In this document: positions 1 through 9,997 of the stretch, one piece after another
Layout: each line of letters begins with the position of its first letter
Position numbering within the stretch: position 1 is the stretch's first letter
Assembly: GCA_963816795.1 (NCBI GenBank)
Contig: CAWFLT010000011.1
Location: 62,001 to 126,000, forward strand
Direction: 5' to 3'
DNA from: CAWFLT01 sp963816795
Lineage (GTDB): Bacteria; Acidobacteriota; Vicinamibacteria; Vicinamibacterales; SCN-69-37
Length of the DNA stretch: 64,000 bases
Program-made: the position numbers and the translations under genes
Notes under the pieces: generated by a model
Database searches by the model: none
What the model was told of the DNA's origin: nothing
Seen by the model: only the letters and a program-made list of their open reading frames with translations

Positions 1-1455
1 CGATCACGGTGACGGCACGCGGGCGCCGGATCCGCCGGCGTATCGCCATGGCGTCCTCGTGCTCGACGCCACGGAAATCAGCACCTTCGATGGCCACCTG
101 GTCGCGATGCACATGAAGCAGCCGTCGCCGTACCCGCTGGCGGGGGAGGGGAGAGACGTGGCGGAAGACGTCGCCCGGCTCGGCGGCTGGGTGGTGGTGG
201 CCCACCCGGACTCGATGAAAGACGATCTGCGGTGGCGGGCGGCGAATGTGCCGTTCGACGGCATCGAGTGGGTGAATGCCGACTCGGAGTGGCGCGACGA
301 CAGGCCGTCGCGCCTCGCGGCGGTCTTCGTTCGATCGCTCGTTCGTCCCGCCGAGTCGATGATGTCGCTGTTCGCGCGGCCCGCGCGCACGCTTCAGCGA
401 TGGGACACGGCGCTGCGGGCGCGGCCGGTGATTGGCCTGGCCGCCGTCGATGCGCACGCGAACATCGGATGGTCCGAGGACGAGGAGCCGCGGCGGCGGA
501 CGGCGCTCGCCCTGCCGTCGTACGGGTCGCTGTTTCGCGTCCTCGCACAGGCCGCCGTGCTGGAGCGCGCGTTCTCGGGGGACGCGGCGGCGGACGCCGA
601 GCGGCGTGTGGGCCGCGCTCGAGGCCGGACGGACGTTCTCCATTACGCGCGCCATCGCCACTCCCGCAGTGCTGGCGTTCGAGGCCGACGCGAGACGGCA
701 CCACGTGGCCGATGGGCAGCACGATCGACGCCACCGCGGCGCCGCCGAGCTTGCGGGCCTCGGTGCCGGGCGTCGACAACGTGCGCCTGGTCGCTGGTCC
801 GCGACGGCCAGCAGATCGTCTCCGGGCAGGGAACGGTGACCATGGCTGCCGCGCCGCCGGGCGTCTATCGCGTCGAAGCGTACTACCCGGGCGCGTCGTT
901 CCCGTGGATGATGTCCGGCGCCATCCGGGTCGAACGCGAGAACGCCGCGCTCGGTCCGGGCGGCGGCGGAGCGGCCGCCGGTGTCGCGGCGAAGTTGCTC
1001 ACGCTCGGTCCCGAGACCTCGCGCCACGTCGAGCACGATCCCGGCTCGACCGCGTCATTCGATCGTGACGGGCAAGGCGTGCGGTTCGCGTTCCGACTCG
1101 GCACCGGGCGCGCCGGCCGGCCAGTACGCCGCGATTGACCAGCGATCTCTCGACCGACGCCGGCGTCGATCGCGTGACGTTCACGGCGCGAGCGAACCGG
1201 CCGATGCGGCTGGTCGCTGGAGGTCCGGCTGCCGGGCCGAACAGCGCGCGCTGGCGGCGGTCGTTCTACGTCGACGAGACGCCTCGCACCGTACACGATT
1301 CTCGTCCGCGACCTGGAGCCGGTCGACGGTCCCACCACACTACGACCGATCGCCGCCCGCCTGCAGGCCGTGCTCGTCGTCGCCAATACGCTCAACACCG
1401 CCCCGGGACCGACGGCGTCGTGTGGCTGACCGGGATGCAGCTCGGGAGTCGGTGA
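1..1455 (+). CDS. PHP-domain metal-dependent phosphoesterase-like protein (5' partial, frameshifted)
   Basis: C-terminal part of a protein whose start lies outside the window. The first ~200 visible residues look like a PHP (polymerase and histidinol phosphatase) metallohydrolase: a VVVAHPDS segment and a later DAHANIG segment supply typical metal-ligand His and Asp residues. The tail is a beta-rich domain (VYRVEAYYPG, then RPMRLVAG). The reading frame changes near 600, 710, 785 and again between about 1100 and 1260, yet homologous-looking protein continues in each frame to the TGA at 1453-1455. That fits assembly indels better than decay. Substrate cannot be inferred. It converges on lptFG across an inverted repeat. 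Confidence 0.6.
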
Positions 1456-1474
1456 CCCCCGCAGACTGGTTTAT

Positions 1475-1583
1475 GGCGCGGGCCCGAGGCGTGGGCGTGG
1501 GGCCCCACGCCCATGCATAAAGTCAGCAGCGCCATCTTTGTTTAGTAGCGTGGGGCCCCACCCCCACGCCTCGGGCCCGCGCC
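1475..1583. repeat. 36-bp near-perfect inverted repeat between convergent genes
   Basis: Left arm 1475-1510 and right arm 1548-1583 are reverse complements with one mismatch, separated by a 37-nt loop. Each arm also contains the 12-bp palindrome GTGGGGCCCCAC. It lies between the 3' ends of the PHP gene and lptFG, so it may act as a bidirectional terminator, but there is no T-tract. It may equally be a small repetitive element. Confidence 0.85.
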
Positions 1584-1608
1584 ACCAACCGGCGCGGGGT
1601 GCTCTCTT

Positions 1609-1681
1609 GCTCTTCTCCGTGTCCTCTAGCTCTTCTCCGTGTTCTCGTTCTTCCCGCTCTTCTCCGTGGCCTCGTTCTTCC
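1609..1681. repeat. short-word direct repeats (GCTCTTCTCCGTG)
   Basis: The 13-mer GCTCTTCTCCGTG occurs exactly at 1609-1621, 1629-1641 and 1656-1668, interleaved with two copies of CTCGTTCTTCC (1644 and 1671). On the minus strand it reads as purine-rich CACGGAGAAGAGC words directly after the lptFG stop codon. It encodes no supported protein. Confidence 0.8.
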
Positions 1682-4054
1682 TCACGTGCGGACCGTGAAC
1701 ATCAGGTAGAGCGCCGCCGCGAGAAAGAGGACGTTCGTCGACCAGGCGGCGAGGAGGGCAGGCAGCAGTCCCGCGCCGCCCGCCGCCATGAAGAAAGTCG
1801 TCAGCAGCCAGTAGGCAAACGACAGCACGATCGCGAGGCCGATGCCGTAGAGGGCGCCGCTCCGGCCGATGGTGACGCCGAAGGGAATCGCGAGCAGCGT
1901 CATCACCAGCGTCGAGATCGGAAAGGCGATCTTGCGGTGATAGTCCACCGCCTGCGGCGCCGCGTTGTAGCCGCTGGCCTTGAGCTTTTCGACGTGCTGC
2001 TTGAGTTGGGAGAGCCGCATCTCGCTGGCGTCGACCTGAGAGCGCTGAAAATCCGACAGGGGAGCCAGCGCCATGGACAGCTGCGTGAAGCTGGCGGGCG
2101 CCTGCAGGCCGCCGCCCGTGCGATCGAACTGCTGCGACCAGCCCTGTTCGGCCTTCCACGCCGTGTCGCTGAAGGTGGCCCGGGCGGCGTACGTGTGGCT
2201 CGTCACGCGGTACGGCGAGCGGGCCGTCTCGAAGACCGACAGGTTGTTGAGGGTGCCGCGACGTCCGTCGAGCGAGGCGTAGTAGTAGACGCGACCAGTG
2301 TCCACGCTGGCCAGCCAGTTCAGGTTGTTCGTGTCGTACGTCCGCGGCGGGCGGCCCCGGATCACGTCGCTCAGGATCTCGGCGCGCCGGTTGGCGGTCG
2401 TCAAGCACGCGCTCGTCGAGCATGAAGAGGACGCCGCTCCAGACGACCCCGATCAGGAGGAGCGGCAGTGCGGTGCGATACAGGCTGACGCCGCAGGCGC
2501 GCATCACGGTGAGCTCGCCGGTGCGGGTCAGGCCGCCGATCGTGCCGAGCACGGCGACCAGCGTCGCGCTGGGAATCGCGAAGGCGATGAATTTCGGCGT
2601 CGAGTACCAGAGGTAGCTGAGGAACATCCAGGTATTGGCCTGGCCCTTGAACAGCTTCTGGGACATGTCGAGAAACGTGCCGACGTAATAGAGCGAGATC
2701 AGGCTGACGAACGCGAGGCCGATGGTGCGCAGATAGCGCCCGCTGACATAGCGGTCGAGGATGCGCGGCGCCGGAAGCGACAGGCGGGGAATCCGAATCA
2801 CCACGACGGTGCGCGGCGAGGACGTCATCGTGCCGGCGGGTGCGGCCTCGGCCGCGGCCACGACGGGCTTCCGCCGCCACCGCGTCAGAAACTCAGGCGC
2901 CTGCAGCGTGAGGGCGCCGCCGCTGGAGCGGCCGCGCCACCAGACGGCGGCGGCGCCGAGGACGCCGAGGACGATGTTGGGCAGCCAGCGTGCCCACTCG
3001 GCCGGCAGGCCGCTGCGCGCGCCCTCCCAGTTGCCGGCCTTCGTCCACGCGTCGGCCATACCCATCAGGCCCCAGTAGACCAGGATGACGGCCAGCCCGA
3101 GGGTCAGACCGGCGAGTTTGCCTTCTTTCCGGGTGTTGAGGCCAAGCGCCAGCCCGAGCATCGCGAAGACGAGGCACGCCACCGGAAACGAGAACTTCTG
3201 GTGGAGGTACATGATCTCGTTGTGGGGGCTGTCGCGCGGCCGCGCGCTTGTCAGCGATGGCTTTCTTCAGATCCGAGATCCGCATTTCCGGCAGGCCGCG
3301 GTCGATCCGGCCGGAGCCAAAGACGGCCTCGGGGCTGACGGCGATCGAGATCGGGCTCTGTCGCGACGTCGAGTACACGCGCGACCCGTCCTCGCCGGGC
3401 GAATACCGCGTGGCCTGATGGAGGATCAGCCGCACCAGTTTTTCCTCGCGGTCGATCAGGAGCAATCCGCTTTCCGCCGTCGTGATGGTGGGGGTCATCT
3501 GCCGGACGTCCGGTGGGTGACGTCTCGGCCAGGAGCACGCCGTCCCAGCCGCCGCCCGGCTTCTCGTCGTTGACGTAGAGGACCATGCCCGGAAAGCGCT
3601 CGAAGAAGATGCGGGGCTTGATGTCGGTCTCGCTCTGCTGGCTCAGGAGCTTCCAGCGGGCCTCGACGAAGGCGAGGTTGCCGTCGGGCACGGCCTTCAC
3701 CATCACGTAGAGGTCGATCAGCCCGATGACCGCGCCGAGCAGGAGGACCGGCCGGAGGAGCCGAAGCGGACTCACGCCACAGGCCAGCAGGGCCACCGAC
3801 TCGCGGTCGCCGGACATCCGGCCGAGGGCGATCAGCAGTCCGGTCAGGAAGGCCATCGGAATGGTGACGCCCAGGGCCTGCGGCAACAGGGTCGCCAGCA
3901 TGAACGCGACGGTCGGGATCGGGACGCCCTTGGACAGGAGCAGCTGCGCCTGGCTGAGCATCGGGTCGACGGCGAGGACGAAGGTGTAGACGGCCAGCGC
4001 CAGGAGAAAGGGCGCAATCGTCTCCCGGATCAGATACCGATCGAGGACCTTCAT
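1682..4054 (-). CDS. lptFG: LptF-LptG fused LPS export permease
   Basis: Inner-membrane permease of the Lpt system that extracts lipopolysaccharide from the membrane together with LptB. The ATG at 4054 opens MKVLDRYLIRE, a typical LptF N-terminus with TM1 near residues 14-32. The LptF part runs to about 2830, and the LptG part starts at MTSSPRTVV (about 2828) with its own DRYVSGRYLRT opening. No stop or frame change lies between LptF TM6 and the LptG N-terminus, so the two normally separate subunits form one chain of about 790 residues. Frameshifts near 3500, 3225 and 2400 are probably assembly indels. The partners lptB and lptCA lie at 22-25 kb. Confidence 0.82.
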
Positions 4055-4179
4055 CGAGGACACGATAACACGCGGATTTCGCCATGCCGGAGGCGCGATC
4101 CGGCGCCGCGATCCGGGCGGCGCGGGGCGCGATCCGGGCCTCCGCAAGTTTTCCACAGGCCACTTTCTTCGGCCGATCC

Positions 4180-4203
4180 ATAACGTCTGATAAGACATGT
4201 TAT
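4180..4203. promoter_or_regulatory. interrupted palindrome upstream of lptFG
   Basis: ATAAC (4180-4184) and GTCT (4185-4188) pair with AGAC (4193-4196) and GTTAT (4199-4203) around a GATA loop. It sits in a locally AT-rich patch about 125 nt upstream of the lptFG start, so it could be an operator or part of the lptFG promoter region. No regulator can be named. Confidence 0.35.
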
Positions 4204-4239
4204 GTTTACTTAAGGACTCGGAGGGCTGGCTGGACAGTT

Positions 4240-4660
4240 CCGGGAGTCCATGTGGACGCGGAGTCCAGGGACTGCGTCCGGAGGTCCGGCGTGAACTCGC
4301 GCTTGAGGTCCGGACGTGAACCGCGAAGCTCTGAAGCTCGCTTGAGGTCCGACGTGCGGCGTTGACCGGCCCGCGCTGGCGGTTCCGAGGTCCGCGCGCT
4401 GCGCTGACGCTCGAACGCGCGGCTCGAGGTGCTGCTCGACCTGCGCGACGAGGTCGCGCTGACCTGCGCGCGAGCTCTCGAGCGCCACGCTCCGACGGAC
4501 GTGCGCGACTTGCTCACGGCTGCGACCTCGGACGTCATGGCTGCGGCCGGACCTCAGCGCAGTCTCGAACCTGACGTCGGCGAACCTCAGCCGGGGCCGG
4601 CGTTCGAGCCGTTCCGTGAACCTCGGAACCCTCGGAACCACGGCACCCCGGAACCACCCA
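4240..4660. repeat. inverted short-word array (GAGGTCCG / CGGACCTC family)
   Basis: This stretch between the lptFG start and the parB core holds no credible independent gene. On the plus strand the word GAGGTCCG recurs in the left half (4281, 4305, 4344, 4387), often followed by a CGTGAAC-like tail. The right half carries the opposite orientation (GACCTCGGACGTC, CCGGACCTC, GAACCTCGG repeated). The centre, about 4420-4490, is rich in GCTCGAG/CTCGAG. The array runs into the 3' end of the parB reading frame. Confidence 0.65.
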
Positions 4661-5507
4661 GTCGGTGGCCCGTCTACTGAGCTCTTCAATTCGCTGAATG
4701 ATGCCCTCGAGGGCCGCGATGACTTCCTCGCGGTCGACGTCGCTCTTTCGGAACTGCAGGCGCAGGTTGAAGGTCTTGGTGGGCGGCCGGTATTGGAAGA
4801 CGAAGGCCTTGGGCCGGCCGGCTTTGGCGGTTTTCACGGCGGTGGCTTTGCGCGCTTGTTCGCGGGTGATGGTCGGCTGGCCTTCCCGGGTCAATTCCTC
4901 GATCAGCGCGGTCATTTTCTGCGGCGTCTGTTGCCTAACTACCTGTAAAAGCAACGACTTAGAGGAAATGTCGGCCAGCCGACAAAGATTTCGGACGTCT
5001 GCGGGCATTTCTGAGAGCGCCAGCGACTCCGTGACGGACGTGCGCGACTTGCCGAGCCGGCGCGCCAGGTCCTCGTGAGTGTAGCCGCACTTCTCGGCGA
5101 GGCTCGACATCGCCTCGGCCTCCTCGAACGCGCTCAGGTCCTTGCGCTGGAGGTTCTCGACCAGCGCCACCTCGATGATTTCGGTGTCGTCGACGTCCCG
5201 AATCACGACCGGCAGCTCGCGAAGGCCGACGCGGATCGCCGCCTGGTAGCGCCGTTCGCCAGCCACGATCTGATACCGGCCGCCGCGCTGCCGGACCACC
5301 AGCGGCTCGATGATCCCCTTCTCGGAAATGGAGGCCACGAGCTCGGACAGGTCGCCCATGACCTGCCGGGGCTGGTCCGGGTTCGGGGTCCACCCGGTCG
5401 ATTGGCACCATCCGCCCGATCGGAGACCCGGCCGACGCCGCCAGGGCGTCCACGTAGTGCGCGTCGTGGCGCATCTTCAGAGAAACGGGCAGTCCGCGCT
5501 TAGACAC
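4535..5507 (-). CDS. parB: chromosome-partitioning protein ParB
   Basis: ParB/Spo0J-type centromere-binding CTPase that loads at parS sites for chromosome segregation with ParA. Visible elements are the N-terminal IVAGERRYQAA box, the VENLQRKDLSAFEEAEA region and the helix-turn-helix LARRLGKSRTSVTESLAL. The GTG start at 5507 overlaps the parA stop, as is usual for this pair. One frameshift near 5380 splits the N-terminus. The family-like C-terminus ends about RIEELSRRATD; the following ~45 codons are read from the repeat array and are probably not conserved. No parS site was recognised in the window. Confidence 0.85.
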
Positions 5508-6255
5508 GATCGATAACCTCCTCGCACAGCCGGTAATACTCCGTCGCCCCCGACGACTCGGGCGCGAACCGGAAAATCGATTCCTTGTACGCCGGACTCT
5601 CCTCGAGCCGGACGCTCTTGGTAATCACCGTGCGGAATACCTTCTTGCCAAACACCTTGTCGATCTGGCTCCGGATGTCACGGGCCAGCGCCGTGCGCTT
5701 GTCGTGCATCGTGATGACGACGCCAAGGATGCGGAGCGTCGGGTTCGCCCGGGACCGGACCTTCTCGATCGTCTCGAGCAGGTCGTCCGTGCCCTTCGAG
5801 CGCGAAGTACGACGACTGGATGGGGATCATCAGGTGGGTCGCCGCGACCAGCGCGTTGACCGTCAGCAGCCCGAGCGCGGGCGGGCAGTCGATGACGACC
5901 GCCTCATACTCGCCCTGAACCGCCGCCAGCTTGTCCTTGAGCTTGAAATGGGAGTCGAGCTCCCCCACCAGCCGGGCCTCGAGCTTGGCCAGCGCAATCC
6001 GCGACGGCGCGACCCACAGGCTGTCTTGCGTCGCCGGCTTGATGATGTCGGCCAGTCCGAGCTGCGCATCGACGAAGACGTCGTACATCGATCGCTCCAC
6101 GCGCCGACGTCGAGGAACGACATCGTGCTGTTGGCCTGGGGGTCGAGGTCAATCAGGAGGGTCTTCTTCTTTCGAAGGGCGAGAGCCGCGGCGAGATTGA
6201 TCGCCGTCGTCGTCTTGCCAACGCCGCCTTTCTGGTTGGCGATTGCGATAACCAT
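5500..6255 (-). CDS. parA: chromosome-partitioning ATPase ParA
   Basis: Deviant Walker-type ATPase (ParA/Soj) that positions ParB-parS complexes. The N-terminus MVIAIANQKGGVGKTTT carries the deviant Walker A motif (residues 9-16), followed by LLIDLDPQANST and VVIDCPPALGLLT. The inferred length of about 250 residues is normal. Frameshifts near 6105 and 5808 break the frame. The first looks like a missing G, since restoring one rejoins SFLDVG to ERSMYDVFVD. It lies in the recN-miaB-nuclease-parA-parB run and overlaps parB by a few bases. Confidence 0.9.
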
Positions 6256-6335
6256 GTGGTCCGAGAGGGAACTCCTTGGCTTTGGGGAGACGGTCCATTC
6301 TAGGAGTGCCCTTGGGGGCTGTCAAGCAAACTCCC

Positions 6336-6818
6336 CTACATCTTGTAGCCCAAATCGTCCGGATCCAAACTTTCGAGCCAGCGCTGGAGCCGTTCCTGGT
6401 CCGCCTGCTCGCTCGTCACCTCGACCGACCGGGAGCGGTCGAGCACTTTGGTGTCCACGAAGACCGGCGTGCGGGTCCGGATGGACAGGGCGAGCGCGTC
6501 GCTGGGGCGCGCGTCCACGAAGATGACCTCCCCGTTTCTTCGCAGTTCGAGGTAGGCGAAGAACGTGCTCTCACGCAGGTCAGAAATGACCACCCGATCG
6601 AGCGTGGCGCCAAGCTCGACGACGAGGTTGCGCAGCAGGTCGTGCGTCATCGGCCGCGGCGGCGCCACGTTCTCGACCTGCAGCGCAATCGCGTTGGCTT
6701 CGACCGGGCCGACCCAGATCGGCAGCACGCGCTGATTGTCAGCGTCACGAAGCAGGACGATCGGCATGTTCGTGACGGGATCCACCATCAGACCCTTGAT
6801 CGACATTTCAATCAGCAT
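6336..6818 (-). CDS. bifunctional nuclease family protein (DUF151)
   Basis: A 160-residue protein of the DUF151/BFN family, resembling plant and bacterial bifunctional nucleases. Characteristic segments are LPIWVGPVEANAIAL, PRPMTHDLL and VDARPSDALALSIR, the last being the family signature. The ATG at 6818 begins MLIEMSIKGL; longer upstream starts would only read through the miaB end. The miaB stop lies 11 nt inside it, so translation is probably coupled. The biochemical role in bacteria is unclear. No frameshift is visible. Confidence 0.85.
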   Translation of the reverse strand: MLIEMSIKGLMVDPVTNMPIVLLRDADNQRVLPIWVGPVEANAIALQVENVAPPRPMTHDLLRNLVVELGATLDRVVISDLRESTFFAYLELRRNGEVIFVDARPSDALALSIRTRTPVFVDTKVLDRSRSVEVTSEQADQERLQRWLESLDPDDLGYKM

Positions 6819-8193
6819 GTTCCGTCTCCCGACCTTCGTAGCGCGGCTTGGGTTCGAAGCCGCGTTGGTCAACCCTGGCGACGCCGCGCAAGCTGTTTGG
6901 CGCCGCCTCAGTAATCGTGACCGGAATCAGCCGGCCGATCCACTCGTCCGGGCCCGCGAAGTTGACGACCGTGTTGCCCGGTGTCCGCCCCGTCAGTTCC
7001 CATGCGCGCCGCCGCGACACGCCGTCCACCAGCACTTCGACCACGGCGCCGACGGCGGCCGCGAACCAGACGCCCTGCATCGTCGGCCTGAAGCTTCTGC
7101 AGCGCCAGGATACGGCGGGTCTTCTCCGCCTTCCGGGACGTCGTCTGCCAGCCGCTTGTTGGCCAGGGTGTTCGGCCTCGACGAGTACTTGAAGGAATAC
7201 ATCGAGTGGTATCTGGCCTGCCGGACAAGGTCCAGCGTCTGTTCAAAGTCATCGGCGGTCTCGCCGGGGAAGCCCGACGATCATGTCGGTCGAGAGCACG
7301 ACGCCGGGAATCTCGGCCCGCAGCGTCTCGCACAGTTCGAGATACGACTCGCGCGTGTAGCGCCGGCGCATCGCTTTCAGGACGCGGTTCGAGCCTGACT
7401 GCACCGGCAGGTGGAAATGCTTGCACACGGGCGGCAGGTCGCGGACGGCGGCGATGAGACGCGGCGTGACGTGCCGCGGATGCGGACTGGCGAACCGGAC
7501 GCGACGAATGCCGCCGATCGCGCTGACCCGCTCCAGGAGGGCCGGGAAGTCGCAGGACGCATCGTCCGGCGCCTGGTAGTGGTTGACGATCTGCCCGAGC
7601 AACTGCACCTCGACGCGGCCGGTGTCGGCGGCTCGCTGCACCTCGGCGAGGATGTCGCGGACGGGACGCATTCGCTCGTGCCCGCGCGTGTACGGCACCA
7701 CGCAGAAGCTGCAGAACTCGTTGCAGCCTTCGATGATGGTGACCCAGGCGCGGAAGGGATCCGATGGTCTGGCGACTCCGAGCGGAAACGAGACGTCGTC
7801 GTGCGGGTTGATGTCCACTTGCGGCGCCCGCTGTTCCCTGGCTTCGCGCAGCAGCCGCGGCAGCTCTTTCAGGCTCTGCGTGCCGGCGATGACATCAATC
7901 GGACGGTCCCGCCGAAGGAGCTTCGTCCCCTCCTGTTGCGCGACGCACCCGGTGACGGCGACGAGCGGTGTGGTGCCGCGCTCCGAGGCCTGCTCGCGGA
8001 TCTCGCCCAGCCGCGTATACAGCTTCTCTTCGGCCCGCTCGCGAACGCTGCAGGTGTTCACGACGATGACGTCGGCCGAGCGGTCGTCGGGCGCGAGCTG
8101 GTAGCCGTCGGCCTCCAGGAGGCCGGCGATCCGCTCGGAGTCGTGATAGTTCATCTGGCAGCCGAACGTCTCGACGAAGTACTTGCCCTTCAT
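6808..8193 (-). CDS. miaB: tRNA-2-methylthio-N6-dimethylallyladenosine synthase MiaB
   Basis: Radical-SAM methylthiotransferase that modifies i6A37 in tRNA anticodon loops. The N-terminal MTTase domain has cluster cysteines C12, C48 and C83. The radical-SAM triad is C157, C161 and C164 in CNEFCSFC. The C-terminal TRAM domain is encoded around 6840-7080. Frameshifts between about 7085 and 7265 interrupt the region before the TRAM domain. The start overlaps the recN stop (ATGA), giving a coupled recN-miaB pair. Normal inferred length is about 460 residues. Confidence 0.88.
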
Positions 8194-9878
8194 CGGCGGC
8201 CCTTCGCTTTCGATCGGCCCGGACTTTCGCTTTCGCCTTTCGCTATTTGTTTGCCCTTTCGCCTCGTCTCGAGCATTTCGCGAGCCGACGCGAGCACCCG
8301 GGAAGAGACGGTGGCCCCCGCGATCATCCTGCCGAGCTCGGCTTCGCGGCCCGGGTCATCGAGGCGTGCGAGCAGCGTCTCCGTGCGACCGCCACGGAGC
8401 TGCTTGGCAATCTGGAAGTGGACGTCGGCGCGCGCGGCGATCTGTGGCAGGTGCGTGATGCACATGACTTGCGTCCGGCGCCCCAATGTCTGGAGCCGCG
8501 CGCCGACGGCGTCCGCCGCTGCCCCACCGATGCCGGCGTCGACCTCGTCGAAGATGAGGGTGCGGCCGGCTTCGTCGCGTGAGGCGGCCAGGTGGAGCGC
8601 GAGCATCACCCGCGATAGTTCCCCGCCCGAGGCAATCCGAGCCAGCGGGCGCACGTCCTCCCCCGGGTTCGGCGAGAAGTAGATCTCCGCGTCGTCAATC
8701 CCGCGCCGGGTCCAGGTGTCGGGGTGCGCCAGCGGCTGAAACCTGATTTCGACGCGCGACTTCGGCATCGCCAGCTCGGCGAGATCGATCTCGAGGGCCC
8801 GGGCCAGGGTGGGGCCAGCGGCCTCGCGGGCGGCCGAAAGCGATCGTGCGACGGTGAGGAACGCGTCCCTCGTCTCGCGCTCGCGCCTTTCGAGCGTGGC
8901 GGCGCGCTCCTCCGAGGCACCCAACTCGGACAACTCTTCGCGCAAGGCCGCCTGCCGGGCGAGGACGCCGGCGAGTGAGGGGCCGTACTTCTTCTTGAGG
9001 CGCTCGAGTGCGGCCAGCCGGTCTTCCACCGCCTGCAGGCGATCGGGCGCGGCGTCCAGTTCGCCGGCGTAGCCGCGCAGGAAGAAGGCGAGATCTTCGA
9101 GGCGCGACTTGAGATCGTCGCGCTGGTCGAGGTACGGCGCGAAGCGGCCGTCGAGCGCCGCCAGATCGGCGAGACGCTTCCAGACCACGGCCAGCGAGGA
9201 CAGCGCCGCGGATTCGCTGTCGTAGAGCGCGCTGTAGGCCTCGGCCGAGAGCCGGCTGAGACGGTCGGCGTTGGCGAGCACGCCGCGTTCGATGCCGAGC
9301 GCTTCGTCCTCGCCCTCGCGTGGCGAAGTCTTCTCGATGTCCTGCAACTGAAACGACGCCATGTCGATGCGCGCACGCTTTTCACGGTCGTCGAGGCGCG
9401 TGCGATCGAGCGCGGCGACGGCGGTGCGCCACTCGTCGAACCGCGCGCCCACTTCACTGACGGCGGACGCGTGCCCGGCGAATCCGTCGAGGAGCGCGAC
9501 ATGCTCGTGCGGATCGAGCAGCGTCTGATGCTCGTGCTGCCCGTGCAGCTCGACGAGTCCGTCCCCGAGCTCGCGGAGCGCCGCCGTCGTGGCGAGCGCG
9601 TCGTCGATGAAGGCCCGGCTGCGCCCGTGCGCCGACACCTCGCGGCGCACGATGACTTCCTGGCCCTGTCGCTCGAAAATCGCCTGCACGGTCGCGGCCG
9701 CTTCCCCGGTGCGCACGAGGTCGGCGCTCGCCCGCCCGCCGACGAGCAGGTCGATCGCTTCCACGAGAATGGTTTTGCCAGCGCCGGTTTCGCCGGTGAT
9801 GATGTTGAGGCCCGGCTCGAACTCCACCTCGAGCGCCTCGATGACGGCGAGATGGCGAACACTCAGGAAGCGAAGCAT
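8190..9878 (-). CDS. recN: DNA repair protein RecN
   Basis: SMC-like ATPase acting in double-strand break repair. At 562 residues it has normal family length and no frameshift. Walker A GETGAGKT is at residues 29-36, followed by a long coiled-coil middle and the C-terminal Walker B LIFDEVDAGIGG. The ABC signature region is IASGGELSRVMLAL. It is the first gene of the minus-strand run to parB and is divergent from tolQ; the 120-bp gap holds both promoters. Confidence 0.95.
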   Translation of the reverse strand: MLRFLSVRHLAVIEALEVEFEPGLNIITGETGAGKTILVEAIDLLVGGRASADLVRTGEAAATVQAIFERQGQEVIVRREVSAHGRSRAFIDDALATTAALRELGDGLVELHGQHEHQTLLDPHEHVALLDGFAGHASAVSEVGARFDEWRTAVAALDRTRLDDREKRARIDMASFQLQDIEKTSPREGEDEALGIERGVLANADRLSRLSAEAYSALYDSESAALSSLAVVWKRLADLAALDGRFAPYLDQRDDLKSRLEDLAFFLRGYAGELDAAPDRLQAVEDRLAALERLKKKYGPSLAGVLARQAALREELSELGASEERAATLERRERETRDAFLTVARSLSAAREAAGPTLARALEIDLAELAMPKSRVEIRFQPLAHPDTWTRRGIDDAEIYFSPNPGEDVRPLARIASGGELSRVMLALHLAASRDEAGRTLIFDEVDAGIGGAAADAVGARLQTLGRRTQVMCITHLPQIAARADVHFQIAKQLRGGRTETLLARLDDPGREAELGRMIAGATVSSRVLASAREMLETRRKGKQIAKGESESPGRSKAKGRR

Positions 9879-9910
9879 GCCGGAACCGGAACTCTCATGG
9901 TATCAAACCC

Positions 9911-9939
9911 TTGCCAGCCGTACGGGCGCGTGCTACGCT
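9911..9939 (+). promoter_or_regulatory. candidate sigma-70-type promoter of the tol operon
   Basis: TTGCCA (9911-9916) and TACGCT (9934-9939) are separated by 17 nt in the divergent recN/tolQ gap, correctly placed and oriented for tolQ. Assigned by eye from consensus similarity only. Confidence 0.4.
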
Positions 9940-9997
9940 TTTTGCGTTCGCGCTGTCCCAGCGGCGCATCTACCACTCTTGTTCGGTGGAGGTGTCT

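Noticed and set aside
1475..1583. Ordinary intrinsic terminator
   Set aside because: Arms of 36 bp with a 37-nt loop and no T-tract on either side; a repeat-type structure fits better.
4206..4538. Open frames inside the GAGGTCCG array as a small protein gene
   Set aside because: Arg/Ser-rich translation follows the repeats, with no ribosome-binding site or domain.
4055..4680. Replication origin next to parAB
   Set aside because: Only one DnaA-box-like TTTTCCACA (about 4149), no AT-rich unwinding region, no dnaA, dnaN or gyrB.
6845..7395. tRNA-like GGTTCGA motifs
   Set aside because: Both lie inside miaB coding sequence and no cloverleaf can be drawn around them.
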